Below are positions 24,981 to 32,833 of a stretch of DNA of 64,000 nucleotides, piece by piece. The notes under the pieces were generated by a model. The model searched no databases and was not told where the DNA came from. It worked only from the letters and a program-made list of their open reading frames with translations. The DNA comes from Nocardioides allogilvus (GTDB lineage: Bacteria; Actinomycetota; Actinomycetes; Propionibacteriales; Nocardioidaceae), in NCBI RefSeq assembly GCF_003047285.1, contig NZ_PZYX01000001.1, forward strand, positions 124,001 to 188,000, read 5' to 3'. The number at the start of each line of letters is the position of its first letter. Position 1 is the first letter of the stretch. Made by a program: the position numbers and the translations under genes.

Positions 24981-25074
24981 TGAACTTCCACTCGAGCGAG
25001 TGGATCTCCATCGAGGTCCACGCTCAGCCTCGTGCGCGAGGGCGTGAACTTCCACTCGAGCGAGTGGAAGTTCA
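24981..25074. repeat. repeated palindrome between proC and the HAD gene
   Basis: TGAACTTCCACTCG (25045-25058) and CGAGTGGAAGTTCA (25061-25074) form a perfect 14-base palindrome around AG. A second copy at 24981-25004, 64 bases upstream, has the same left arm but only the first 8 bases of the right arm. Both stop codons of the convergent genes flank the block, so it can serve as a bidirectional terminator. The core CACTCGAGCGAGTG is shared. Confidence 0.8.
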
Positions 25075-25117
25075 TCGGGTCGCGGCAGTGGGCTGCGGGT
25101 CCCCTCGCGCGCCCGAC

Positions 25118-25798
25118 CTACCGGACGTCTGTGCTGAACCGCAGCTCCTCCAGCGAGCTGATCCGCGGCGAGTGCGAGGGGTGCGCGTCCCGCCGGTCCA
25201 GCAGCAGTGCGTGCAGGCCGGCACCGACGGCGCCCTGGACGTCCGCCACCAGCGAGTCGCCGACCATCAGCGCCTCGGCCGGGTCGACGCCCAGTCGCGC
25301 GCAGGTGCCGATGAAGGGCGCTGGGTCCGGCTTGCCGAACGGGAACTCGTCGGAGGTGAACACCTGGTCGACCTCGTCGATGAGCCCGACCCGCGCGAGC
25401 TTGAGTCGCTGGTGGGCGTGGTCGCCGTTGGTCAGGACCGCGGCGAGAAGCCCCGCTCCGCGCACCCGGCGCAGGGCGGGGACGGCGTCCGCGAAGCAGG
25501 CCCAGCTGGCGTGGTAGGCCTCGGCGTAGCCCTGGAAGGCCTCGTCCGCGGCCTCGTCGATCGCGAGGTCCAGGTGGGGGAGAAACTCCCGCACCCTCGC
25601 CCGGCGCTGCTCGGCGAAGGTGATCTCCCGCTGCTGGTAGCGCTCGTAATGAGGAGTCGCGATCGCCGCCCACCGCACCGCGAGCTCGTCGTCCGTGCCG
25701 GCCAGGCCTTGCCCGCGGGCCCACTGGACGCATGCCGTCCGGGCCGCGGAGGTGTGGTCGACCAGGGTGTCGTCGAGGTCGAAGATCACCGCGCGCAT
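25118..25798 (-). CDS. HAD-superfamily hydrolase (YjjG/dehalogenase-like)
   Basis: 226 residues. Catalytic motif I DLDDTLVD (Asp7 and Asp9; MRAVIFDLDDTLVDH), motif II TNGDH (Thr), and motif IV VGDSLVADVQGA (Asp). The helical cap sits between motifs I and II, subclass IA. Substrate unknown; such proteins are often nucleotidases or general phosphatases. It starts only a few bases from the stop of the TetR gene on the same strand, so the two are likely one operon. Confidence 0.88.
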   Translation of the reverse strand: MRAVIFDLDDTLVDHTSAARTACVQWARGQGLAGTDDELAVRWAAIATPHYERYQQREITFAEQRRARVREFLPHLDLAIDEAADEAFQGYAEAYHASWACFADAVPALRRVRGAGLLAAVLTNGDHAHQRLKLARVGLIDEVDQVFTSDEFPFGKPDPAPFIGTCARLGVDPAEALMVGDSLVADVQGAVGAGLHALLLDRRDAHPSHSPRISSLEELRFSTDVR

Positions 25799-25802
25799 CG
25801 GC

Positions 25803-26465
25803 TCAGGCCCGCAGCGAGTCGAGCAGTGCGACGAGGTCGTTGACGACCCCCCGCACGACGGGGACGCGGGAGAGCCGGCCGAGCTTGTCGACCAGTGGGA
25901 CGAGGCCGGCGATCAGCGCGAGCGTGCGCTGCTGGCCGGCGCTGCGGTCGTGCACCCAGAACAGCACGACGCCCATGTGCAGCAGCCACAGCAGCTCGGG
26001 CAGGCGAGGCTTGAGCGAGGATGCGACCTTGAGGTCCGAGCCCGCGAGCAGCTCGGCGAAGATCGCGATGCTGGCCTCCCGGGCCTCGGCAGACTCGGGG
26101 GAGAACGGCGACAACGGGCTGGTCGGCTCGGCGGCGTTCTTGAAGAAGGTGCCGGCAAATTCGTGGTACGGCGCCGCGACCCGCACCCACGCGGTGAGCA
26201 CCCCGCGCAGGCGCGCCGCGAAGTCGGTCTCGGTGTCGAGCACGGTGCGCGTGGCCTCGAGGTGCTCGACCTGCATCTGGGCGTAGAATGCCTGGATCAG
26301 GTGCTCCTTGCCAGCGAAGTAGTAGTAGGCGCTGCCCAGCGAGACGCCCGCGGCATCGGCGATGCCGCGCATCGTCGTGCCCTCGAAGCCCGAGGTCTGG
26401 AACAGGTCCATCGCCGACGCGACGATCTTCGCGCGGGTCTGCTCGGCCTTGGCGGATCGGGTCAC
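25803..26465 (-). CDS. TetR-family transcriptional regulator (second)
   Basis: 220 residues. TRAKIVASAMDLFQTSGFEG and TTMRGIADAAGVSLGSAYYYF form the TetR DNA-binding domain; the C-terminal domain (TetR_C_13-like) carries many aromatic residues. GTG start 26465 lies 6 bases after a -10 box TAGGGT. Its own promoter is spanned by the palindrome TGAACATGTTCA, suggesting autorepression, and the divergent neighbour acuC shares the region. The HAD gene follows directly. Confidence 0.92.
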   Translation of the reverse strand: MTRSAKAEQTRAKIVASAMDLFQTSGFEGTTMRGIADAAGVSLGSAYYYFAGKEHLIQAFYAQMQVEHLEATRTVLDTETDFAARLRGVLTAWVRVAAPYHEFAGTFFKNAAEPTSPLSPFSPESAEAREASIAIFAELLAGSDLKVASSLKPRLPELLWLLHMGVVLFWVHDRSAGQQRTLALIAGLVPLVDKLGRLSRVPVVRGVVNDLVALLDSLRA

Positions 26466-26471
26466 GCCGCC

Positions 26472-26500
26472 ACCCTAGAGACACTCTTGAACATGTTCAC
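26472..26500 (-). promoter_or_regulatory. TetR promoter overlapped by its probable operator
   Basis: On the - strand: -35 GTGAAC (26500-26495), 17-base spacer, -10 TAGGGT (26477-26472), 6 bases, then the GTG start of the TetR gene. The perfect 12-base palindrome TGAACATGTTCA (26488-26499) covers the -35 end and the start of the spacer, which suits a repressor. Confidence 0.6.
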
Positions 26501-26547
26501 CTCTGGTCGTCTGTCGAGCCGTCCCGGCGACGATCTCCTGCGGGGGA

Positions 26548-26553
26548 TAGGTT
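26548..26553 (+). promoter_or_regulatory. candidate -10 box of acuC (leaderless)
   Basis: TAGGTT followed by 7 bases (CGGCTGC) and the ATG at 26561; supports that start against the longer frame. The TetR palindrome lies about 50 bases upstream. Confidence 0.4.
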
Positions 26554-26560
26554 CGGCTGC

Positions 26561-27742
26561 ATGGTGGAGTGCTCCGGACCGGCGTCGGTCGTCTTCGACT
26601 CGTCGCTGACGGAATACAACTTCGGGCCCTCGCACCCGATGTCACCGATCCGCGTCGACCTCACGATGCGCCTGGCCGAGGAGCTCGGTGTCCTGGCCGG
26701 GCTGACGGTGGTGCCCCCGCCGATGGCCGACAACGACCTGATCGCCACGGTCCACACGCGCGAGCTGATCGCCGCCGTCACCCGCATGGGCATCGACGGT
26801 GGCGAGGACCCGTTGCACGGGCTCGGCAGCGACGACAACCCGGTCTTCGAGGGCATGCACACCGCCGCGGCGCACGTCGTCGGCGCCACGGTCGAGGCCT
26901 GCCGCCAGGTGCTCAGCGGTGAGTCGCTGCACAGCGCCAGCATCGTCGGCGGCCTGCACCACGCGATGGTCGATCGCTCGAGCGGCTTCTGCATCTACAA
27001 CGACATCGCGGTCGGGATCCAGCACCTCCTCGACAGCGGCGTCGAGCGCGTCGCCTATGTCGACGTCGACGTGCACCACGGCGACGGCGTGGAGAAGATC
27101 TTCTACGACGACCCGCGCGTGCTCACCATCTCCTTGCACGAGACCGGCCAGATGCTCTTCCCGGGCACCGGCTTCCCGCAGGACTCGGGCGGCGAGGGCG
27201 CCGAGGGGACTGCGGTCAACGTCGCGCTCCCGCCCGGCACCGCCGACGGCGGTTGGCTGCGCGCCTTCCACGCGGTCGTCCCGCCGGTGCTGCGCGAGTT
27301 CGCGCCGCAGGTCCTCGTGACCCAGCACGGCTGTGACTCCCACATGGAGGACCCGCTCGCCCACCTGATGCTCAGCGTCGACGGCCAGCGCGCCGCCTAC
27401 CTCGCGCTGCACGAGCTCGCGCACGAGATCTGCGACGGCAAGTGGGTCGTCACCGGTGGGGGCGGCTACGCCCTCGTCGAGGTCGTGCCGCGCGCCTGGA
27501 CCCACCTGTTGGCGATCGTCGCGGGAGCGCCGCTCGACCCGGCGACCGAGACCCCGCAGGCCTGGCGTGACCACGTCCTCGACGTCCTGGGTCGTACGGC
27601 GCCGCACCGCCTCACCGACGGTCGCAACCCGGCCTACCGGGACTGGTCGGGGGGCTACGACCCCGAGACGTGGCTCGACCGGGCGATCATGGCGACCCGC
27701 AGCGAGGTGTTCCCGCTGCACGGGCTCGACCCCTATCCGTGA
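26561..27742 (+). CDS. acuC: AcuC-type zinc deacetylase (histone deacetylase superfamily)
   Basis: 393 residues. Family motifs: GGLHHAMVDRSSGFCIYND (catalytic His pair), YVDVDVHHGDGVE (zinc Asp/His), ISLHETGQMLFPGTG, a second zinc Asp in QHGCDSHMEDPL and TGGGGYALVEVVPRAWT (catalytic Tyr). In other bacteria AcuC removes acetyl groups from proteins such as acetyl-CoA synthetase. It could equally be a polyamine deacetylase. Divergent from TetR; no acetyl-CoA synthetase is adjacent (the ligase at 33.8 kb is 7 kb away). Confidence 0.88.
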   Translation: MVECSGPASVVFDSSLTEYNFGPSHPMSPIRVDLTMRLAEELGVLAGLTVVPPPMADNDLIATVHTRELIAAVTRMGIDGGEDPLHGLGSDDNPVFEGMHTAAAHVVGATVEACRQVLSGESLHSASIVGGLHHAMVDRSSGFCIYNDIAVGIQHLLDSGVERVAYVDVDVHHGDGVEKIFYDDPRVLTISLHETGQMLFPGTGFPQDSGGEGAEGTAVNVALPPGTADGGWLRAFHAVVPPVLREFAPQVLVTQHGCDSHMEDPLAHLMLSVDGQRAAYLALHELAHEICDGKWVVTGGGGYALVEVVPRAWTHLLAIVAGAPLDPATETPQAWRDHVLDVLGRTAPHRLTDGRNPAYRDWSGGYDPETWLDRAIMATRSEVFPLHGLDPYP

Positions 27743-27817
27743 GCCGGTCGGCGTACTCGAGATGCCCCGGATCAACCCGACACGCCGAGCGCCCCACAAG
27801 TTTCTCTAGTCACACCC

Positions 27818-27846
27818 TTCCCCACAGGTCACATTGGCCCTATCTT
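27818..27846 (+). promoter_or_regulatory. weak candidate promoter of the HTH gene
   Basis: TTCCCC, 17-base spacer and TATCTT (27841-27846). A CACCGG/CCGGTG inverted repeat (about 27874-27893) lies in the predicted leader. Low support. Confidence 0.3.
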
Positions 27847-27920
27847 TGCGAAAAGAGCGCCACGAACTTGTGACACCGGTGGGGAAGCCGGTGCCGTTGC
27901 GCAGAAGGAATGGTGCACAG

Positions 27921-28127
27921 ATGGCTCCCAACAAGCCTGGAGACATGTCCGACGTCGTCTTCTTGACGATTGCTGAGGTCGCATCCAAGATGCGCGTCTC
28001 GAAGATGACGGTCTACCGACTCGTCCACAACGCAGAGCTGCCAGCCGTTCGCGTCGGCCGCTCGTTCCGCGTGACCGAGGACGACGTCAACGAGTACCTC
28101 CGCAAGAGCTTCTACAACGCCGGATAG
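27921..28127 (+). CDS. excisionase-type helix-turn-helix DNA-binding protein
   Basis: 68 residues from ATG 27921 (AGAAGGAAT about 11 bases upstream); ATG 27945 is an alternative. The HTH (LTIAEVASKMRVSKMTVYRLV then NAELPAVRVGRSFRVTEDDV) is the MerR/excisionase-like winged fold. Despite the excisionase label there is no phage context: the order proC region, HTH, bS22, epimerase, acyltransferase matches from memory the mycobacterial Rv0500A-Rv0502 block, so it is a core gene. Target promoters unknown. Confidence 0.88.
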   Translation: MAPNKPGDMSDVVFLTIAEVASKMRVSKMTVYRLVHNAELPAVRVGRSFRVTEDDVNEYLRKSFYNAG

Positions 28128-28136
28128 TTCCGGCGC

Positions 28137-28176
28137 GCAGGCTGGGCGGACACCGATTCTTGCCCTCCCAGCCTGC
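28137..28176 (+). terminator. terminator between the HTH gene and bS22
   Basis: GCAGGCTGGG (28137-28146) pairs perfectly with CCCAGCCTGC (28167-28176) across a 20-base loop, ten bases after the HTH stop. A TAGGCT box at 28181-28186 immediately downstream could restart transcription for bS22. Confidence 0.55.
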
Positions 28177-28265
28177 CCAGTAGGCTGTGCGGGTCGTGCG
28201 GGCACCTGCCTGTGCGCCGCGCGCGCATCCGTTTGCGTGTGCGCAGGTTCGTGAAAGGTCTTTCC

Positions 28266-28367
28266 GTGGGTTCTGTCATCAAGAAGCGGCGCAAGCGCAT
28301 GGCCAAGAAGAAGCACCGCAAGCTGCTCAAGAAGACGCGCGTGCAGCGTCGCAAGCTCGGCAAGTAA
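28266..28367 (+). CDS. ribosomal protein bS22 (AURKAIP1/COX24 domain)
   Basis: A 33-residue, extremely basic protein beginning [21 protein letters not shown] and ending RVQRRKLGK, from GTG 28266 to TAA 28367. This is the small-subunit protein known from mycobacterial ribosome structures as bS22 and from mitochondria as the AURKAIP1 domain. AAAGGT about 9 bases upstream is the ribosome binding site. Eleven bases later the epimerase-like gene starts, as in mycobacteria. Too short for standard gene prediction cut-offs and easily missed. Confidence 0.93.
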   Translation: MGSVIKKRRKRMAKKKHRKLLKKTRVQRRKLGK

Positions 28368-28378
28368 CACCTGTCGTC

Positions 28379-29380
28379 ATGGGACGGGTCGTGCTGGTCA
28401 CCGGGATATCCCGTGACATCGGCCGCCGCTTCGCGCGCGCTGCCGCCAGCGACCCGTCCATCGACCGCGTCATCGGCGTCGACGTGGTGCCACCACGCGG
28501 CGACATCGGCGACGTCTCCTTCGTGCGCGCCGACATCCGCAGCCCCGTCATCGCGAAGGTGCTGGCGAAGGACGACATCGACACCGTCGTCCACATGAGC
28601 GTCATCGCGACCCCCGGCTCGGCCGGCGGTCGCAACACGATGAAGGAGCTCAACGTCATGGGCACGATGCAGCTCCTCGCTGCGTGCCAGAAGTCGCCGA
28701 CGATCAAGAGCCTGGTCGTGAAGTCGACGACCACGATGTACGGCGCCAGCTCGCGTGATCCCGCGATGTTCACCGAGGACATGGGACCCAAGCGGGTTCC
28801 CAGCACGGGCTATGCCAAGGACACCTACGAGGTCGAGGGTTATGTCCGCGGCTTCGCGCGCCGGCGTCCGGACGTCAGCGTCACGACCATCCGCGCGGCC
28901 AACGTCATCGGCCCCCACGTCGTCAGCCCGATGACGAGCTACTTCCGCCTGCCGGTCATACCGCGGGTGCTCGGCTTCGATCCGCGGCTGCAGTTCCTGC
29001 ACGAGGACGACCTGCTCGACGTGCTGCGGCACGCTGCGGTCTCCGACATCTCCGGCACCTTCAACGTCGCCGGTGACGGCATGCTCATGCTCACCCAGGC
29101 GATCCGCCGGCTGAACAAGCCGACTGTGTCGATGCCGACGTTCGCCCTCGGTCGCGTCGGGTCTGCGCTGCGACAGGCCCGCGTCGTCGACTTCTCGCCG
29201 GAGCAGCTCACCTTCTTGACCTACGGCCGCGGCGTCGACACGACGCGCATGCGCGAGGAGCTCGGTTTCGAGCCGCGCTACTCCACCGCAGCCGCGTTCG
29301 CCGACTTCGCCGTCTCCATGGGGGTCCCGCTGCGCGGCGACCTGCTCGCTCCGCCTCCGAAGGGGGAAGTCCGTGTCTGA
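28379..29380 (+). CDS. NAD-dependent epimerase/dehydratase family protein (extended SDR)
   Basis: 333 residues from ATG 28379. The Rossmann motif is VLVTGISRDIGRRFA (Gly9, Gly15), with DxxD-like FVRADIRS and VVHMSVIATP following. The usual SDR catalytic YxxxK is not evident: the expected place reads TGYAKDTYEVEGY. Relatives in mycobacteria (Rv0501-type, called GalE2) lie in the same gene order beside the acyltransferase. The sugar or lipid substrate is unknown; a binding or regulatory role is possible if the active site is really lost. The stop overlaps the next start by 8 bases. Confidence 0.85.
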   Translation: MGRVVLVTGISRDIGRRFARAAASDPSIDRVIGVDVVPPRGDIGDVSFVRADIRSPVIAKVLAKDDIDTVVHMSVIATPGSAGGRNTMKELNVMGTMQLLAACQKSPTIKSLVVKSTTTMYGASSRDPAMFTEDMGPKRVPSTGYAKDTYEVEGYVRGFARRRPDVSVTTIRAANVIGPHVVSPMTSYFRLPVIPRVLGFDPRLQFLHEDDLLDVLRHAAVSDISGTFNVAGDGMLMLTQAIRRLNKPTVSMPTFALGRVGSALRQARVVDFSPEQLTFLTYGRGVDTTRMREELGFEPRYSTAAAFADFAVSMGVPLRGDLLAPPPKGEVRV

Positions 29381-30575
29381 TCGCGACCCGTCCGACGCCG
29401 ACATCATCCCGATCGGCACCAGCGGCCGTCCCGGTCGCGGGACCGGACGTGCACGACCCTCCGCGGCGGCGCGCAGCCTGGCCGGCCCGGCGCCGAAGCC
29501 CGCCGCCAAGAAGGCTGCCTCGAAGCCTGTGCCCCAGGTTGGGTCGAAGGTGGAGCCCACGCCGGCAGCGACGACGCCCGCCGCGACCGAGCCCGTGACT
29601 CCGCGACCGACCCGGGAGTCCGGGCCGTCGAGGACCGCGTCGCGCCCCGCCGTCACCACCGAGGAGCGCCACCCGCTCGCGGGCGTCCCGATCGGGGACT
29701 GGCTCTCGGCCTTCCAGGGCGCCGCCGTCGAGCTCTTCGGCGACCAGTGGGAGCGCCGGCTGGCCGAGATGATGGCGTTCCTGCGCCGTCGACTCTCGGG
29801 CGAGTACGTCGTGGACGAGTACGGCTTCGACACCGAGATCACCGAGCGCTTCTTCATGGCCGCGCTGCGCCCGATCGCGCAGAAGTGGTTCCGCGTCGAG
29901 GTCCGTGGTGTCGACAACATCCCGACCACCGGTGGCGCGCTCGTCGTGTCCAACCACTCCGGCACCGTGCCCATCGACGGCCTGATGACCATGTTGTCGA
30001 TCCACGACGAGACGGGTCGTTTCCTGCGACCCCTCGGCGCCGACCTGGTCTTCAAGCTGCCCGTCGTCAGCGCCCTGGCCCGCAAGGGCGGGGCGACGCT
30101 CGCGTGCAGCGAGGACGCCGAGCGGATGCTGTCCGGTGGCGAGCTGGTGGGCGTGTGGCCCGAGGGCTTCAAGGGCATCGGCAAGCCCTTCAGCGAGCGC
30201 TACAAGCTGCAGCGCTTCGGCCGTGGCGGCTTCGTGTCCGCGGCGCTGCGCACCGGCGTGCCGATCATCCCGCTGTCGGTGGTGGGCGCCGAGGAGATCT
30301 ATCCCCTCGTCGGCAACATCCCGTCGCTGGCCCGCCTTCTGGGCGTCCCCTACATCCCGATCACGCCGTTCTTCCCGCTGCTCGGACCGCTCGGGCTGGT
30401 GCCGCTGCCGTCCAAGTGGCTGCTCGAGTTCGGCGAGCCGATCCGCACCGACTCCTACGACGCGGTCGAGGCCGACGACCCGATGCTGGTCTTCAACGTC
30501 ACCGACCAGGTGCGCGAGACCATCCAGCAGACCCTCTACACCCTGTTGCGCGAACGCCAGAGCGTCTTTCGCTGA
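29373..30575 (+). CDS. lysophospholipid acyltransferase family protein (PlsC-like)
   Basis: 400 residues from GTG 29373. The first 100 are Ala/Pro/Lys/Thr-rich and of low complexity; the acyltransferase domain follows, with the acyl-acceptor motif NHSGTVPID from residue 194, where His and Asp are separated by six residues (classic PlsC has HX4D), and the VWPEGFKG phosphate-binding motif in place of FPEGT. Such proteins acylate lysophospholipids or related lipids at the membrane. Paired with the epimerase-like gene by an 8-base overlap, as in mycobacteria (Rv0502-type). Confidence 0.87.
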   Translation: MSDRDPSDADIIPIGTSGRPGRGTGRARPSAAARSLAGPAPKPAAKKAASKPVPQVGSKVEPTPAATTPAATEPVTPRPTRESGPSRTASRPAVTTEERHPLAGVPIGDWLSAFQGAAVELFGDQWERRLAEMMAFLRRRLSGEYVVDEYGFDTEITERFFMAALRPIAQKWFRVEVRGVDNIPTTGGALVVSNHSGTVPIDGLMTMLSIHDETGRFLRPLGADLVFKLPVVSALARKGGATLACSEDAERMLSGGELVGVWPEGFKGIGKPFSERYKLQRFGRGGFVSAALRTGVPIIPLSVVGAEEIYPLVGNIPSLARLLGVPYIPITPFFPLLGPLGLVPLPSKWLLEFGEPIRTDSYDAVEADDPMLVFNVTDQVRETIQQTLYTLLRERQSVFR

Positions 30576-30599
30576 GCTGCGACGCTGACGGGCGTCGCG

Positions 30600-31811
30600 T
30601 CAGGGGAGCAGCGGGTCGGTCGCGCCGTCGACGGTGCCCTGCAACCCGTCGACCGTGCCGTCGAGGGTCGTGCCGACACCGGTGAGCGCCTCGTCGGCGA
30701 CCGGCAGGCCGTCCGTCGCGGTCGACAGGTCGCCGGTCAACAGCTTGGTGACGTCGTTGACCTGCTTCTTCACGTCGACCTTGGGCGTGCTGGGCTTCGG
30801 GGTGGGGTTCGACGTCGGGGCCGGGTCCGGCACCTCGAGGTCGGGCACCTCGACGCCGGAGACGTCCGTACCCGACAGCGGGTCGGGAGCTGCGGGGGAC
30901 GTGGGCCTGGGGGGCGCCGCCGCCGTGACCGGCGTGAGCAGGTCGGGATCCTGGCTCGCGGTGACGATCACCGTCGAGACGCCGGAGGGCGGAGCGCTGG
31001 CCGTGAGCAGGTTGGGCGGGATCGACGCGACGCCGCCATCGCAGGTCGGGCAGGCGCGGCTGGCGCGCTGGTCGATCTCGGCCAGGCGCTGGCTGGCAGC
31101 GACGAGGCTGTCGTCGGCCGAGTCGGGCAGGTCGGACTCGAGCGCGGACAGGCGCTGGATGCTCGCGCCGGTGAAGGTGCGCAGCTCGGTGATCGATGCC
31201 TCGTCACCCGTCGTGGCGTAGGCCGACAGCAGCACGTCGGAGGCCTCGCTGGCCTGCTCGGTGAAGGTGTCGAGGGTGGGCTCGAGAGCGCTGATGCTGC
31301 GCGGGCTGCCGTCGGCGGCGAGGTCGCGGACCTCGTCGAGCCGCCCACGGGCACTGGCGAGGAGCGCCTCACCCCGGGCGGTGTCGTCACGGGCGAAGTC
31401 GGTCTGGGCGTTCTCGAGGGCGCGCTTGACGGGATAGAGCGACTCGCCGGGCAGGGCGCTCTGGGCGGCGACGGCCATGGAGGTGGTCGCCCCGAGCATG
31501 GCGGCGAATCCCAGGACGGTGGCGAGTCGACGGTCGCGGCGGTAGGACCGGACGGGCAGGACGAGGCGCTGCTCCTCGGCCGTGAGCGGACGGGAGGCCT
31601 GCGGGAGCAGGGCGGTGTCGGCCTCTGCCATCAGGCGCAGGCGCAGGTCGGAGACGAAGTCGGCCCGCGGGGCCGGCTCCGGAATGGCTCGCAGGTCGCG
31701 GACGACTGAGAGCAGGTCGGCGAAGGCCGTGGCGTCCTGCTCAGTGAAGGGACGCGAGAGTGCCGCGTCGAACTCCTCTGCACGCCTTCGTGCCGAGAAA
31801 GGCCCAGTCAT
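30600..31811 (-). CDS. RsbN-like DUF5667 membrane protein (putative anti-sigma)
   Basis: 403 residues. An N-terminal cytosolic segment of about 90 residues, one transmembrane helix (about 96-116), then the DUF5667 domain (LPGESLYPVKRALENA) and a long Pro/Thr/Asp-rich tail. A CPTC motif (RACPTCDGG) lies in the extracytoplasmic part. It follows the BldN-like sigma gene with a 130-base gap; in Streptomyces the gene after bldN, rsbN, encodes the anti-sigma for BldN with a similar layout. The role here is inferred by family and position. Confidence 0.8.
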   Translation of the reverse strand: MTGPFSARRRAEEFDAALSRPFTEQDATAFADLLSVVRDLRAIPEPAPRADFVSDLRLRLMAEADTALLPQASRPLTAEEQRLVLPVRSYRRDRRLATVLGFAAMLGATTSMAVAAQSALPGESLYPVKRALENAQTDFARDDTARGEALLASARGRLDEVRDLAADGSPRSISALEPTLDTFTEQASEASDVLLSAYATTGDEASITELRTFTGASIQRLSALESDLPDSADDSLVAASQRLAEIDQRASRACPTCDGGVASIPPNLLTASAPPSGVSTVIVTASQDPDLLTPVTAAAPPRPTSPAAPDPLSGTDVSGVEVPDLEVPDPAPTSNPTPKPSTPKVDVKKQVNDVTKLLTGDLSTATDGLPVADEALTGVGTTLDGTVDGLQGTVDGATDPLLP

Positions 31812-31941
31812 CGCATTCTTCCTTGGGTTCGCAGGCTGTACGTGGCAGCCGATCGGTGCCCCTCCACCGGGCCAAACGACCCGGTGAGGACGGAAGTTAC
31901 GCGCGCGGGCGCAGCACTTGAGAGACGTCGGTTACGTTTGT

Positions 31942-32715
31942 TCATCGGTCGTGCGACCCTTCGGGCATCAGCTTGGCCAGATTGCGCACCCCGCGCAGCT
32001 GCAGCTGCTTGACCGCTCCGTCGGAGCGGCCCAGCGCCGCGGCCGTCTCGGCGATGCTCAGGCCCTGCAGGAAGCGCATGATCAGGCACTCGCGCTGCTC
32101 CGGCGGGAGCTGGGTCAGTGCCTTGAGCAGCACCTCGTTGGTCAGCCCCGCGAGCACCGCTGCCTCCGGGCCCTCGGTCACGTCGTCGTGCAGGCCCATG
32201 TCCTCGGTCGTCATCTCGAGGCGGGTACGACCGGCCTTGAAATGATCGGTCGTGAGGTTGCGCGCGATCGTCATCAGCCAGGCGCCGAAGTCGCGGCCCT
32301 GCCAGCGGAAGTTGTTCATGCTGCGCAGCGCACGGAAGAAGGTGTCGGCCGTCAGGTCCTCGGCCAGGGTCGCCGAGCGCGTGCGGTAGTAGAGGAAGCG
32401 GTAGACCGACGGCTGGTAGTGGTCGTAGAGAATGCCGAACGCTTCCTTGTCGCCGCCGCGCGCGAGCTCGACGAGCGCGATCAGCCGCGTGCGGTCGGCC
32501 TCGCTCTCTTCCGAGGAGGTGGCCTGGTCGGCGTCGCCGTAGTCGCCGTTGGGTGCGCCCGCGGGACCGGTCGCGGGTCGCGGCGACATGGCCGCCTCGG
32601 ACAGGGCCACGTCGAGGTGCACGCCCATCGCCGTACACAGGGACGGCGACAGGGCCAGCGCCAGGACGCGCCTCAGCGCATCCAGTCCAGCCGACAGTTC
32701 GATGTCGCGCGACAT
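31942..32715 (-). CDS. BldN-like ECF sigma factor
   Basis: 257 residues from ATG 32715, preceded by GAGGG; a longer TTG frame (to 32763) is less likely. About 85 residues precede region 2 (AFGILYDHYQPSVYRFLYYR, RSMNNFRWQGRDFGAWLMT) and region 4 (LPPEQRECLIMRFLQGLS ... GAVKQLQLRG). This N-terminal extension and the closely similar regions match Streptomyces BldN, which switches on aerial-growth genes and is held by RsbN. What it controls in a probably non-aerial organism is unknown. Confidence 0.85.
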   Translation of the reverse strand: MSRDIELSAGLDALRRVLALALSPSLCTAMGVHLDVALSEAAMSPRPATGPAGAPNGDYGDADQATSSEESEADRTRLIALVELARGGDKEAFGILYDHYQPSVYRFLYYRTRSATLAEDLTADTFFRALRSMNNFRWQGRDFGAWLMTIARNLTTDHFKAGRTRLEMTTEDMGLHDDVTEGPEAAVLAGLTNEVLLKALTQLPPEQRECLIMRFLQGLSIAETAAALGRSDGAVKQLQLRGVRNLAKLMPEGSHDR

Positions 32716-32736
32716 ACGTAGAACACCCTCCCAGGT

Positions 32737-32756
32737 GTGACCAGTGTCTCGGTCAC
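32737..32756. promoter_or_regulatory. inverted repeat before the BldN-like sigma gene (BldD-like operator?)
   Basis: GTGACC (32737-32742) and GGTCAC (32751-32756) are perfect inverted copies 8 bases apart, about 20-40 bases before the sigma start. Read in the sigma direction it includes AGTGACC...GGTCAC, similar to the AGTGA/TCAC half-sites of BldD, which represses bldN in Streptomyces. Whether this genome has BldD cannot be seen in the window. Confidence 0.4.
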
Positions 32757-32833
32757 TCGGCAAGGGTATGCGGGCGAGCCCACATATGGAACCGAACTCA
32801 CATGGTGATCAAGACGGGCGAGCGGCGGCAGCG

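Noticed and set aside
27921..28127. Excisionase-like protein as a sign of a prophage or integrative element
   Set aside because: No integrase, att repeats or phage genes; the gene order matches the conserved actinobacterial block around bS22.
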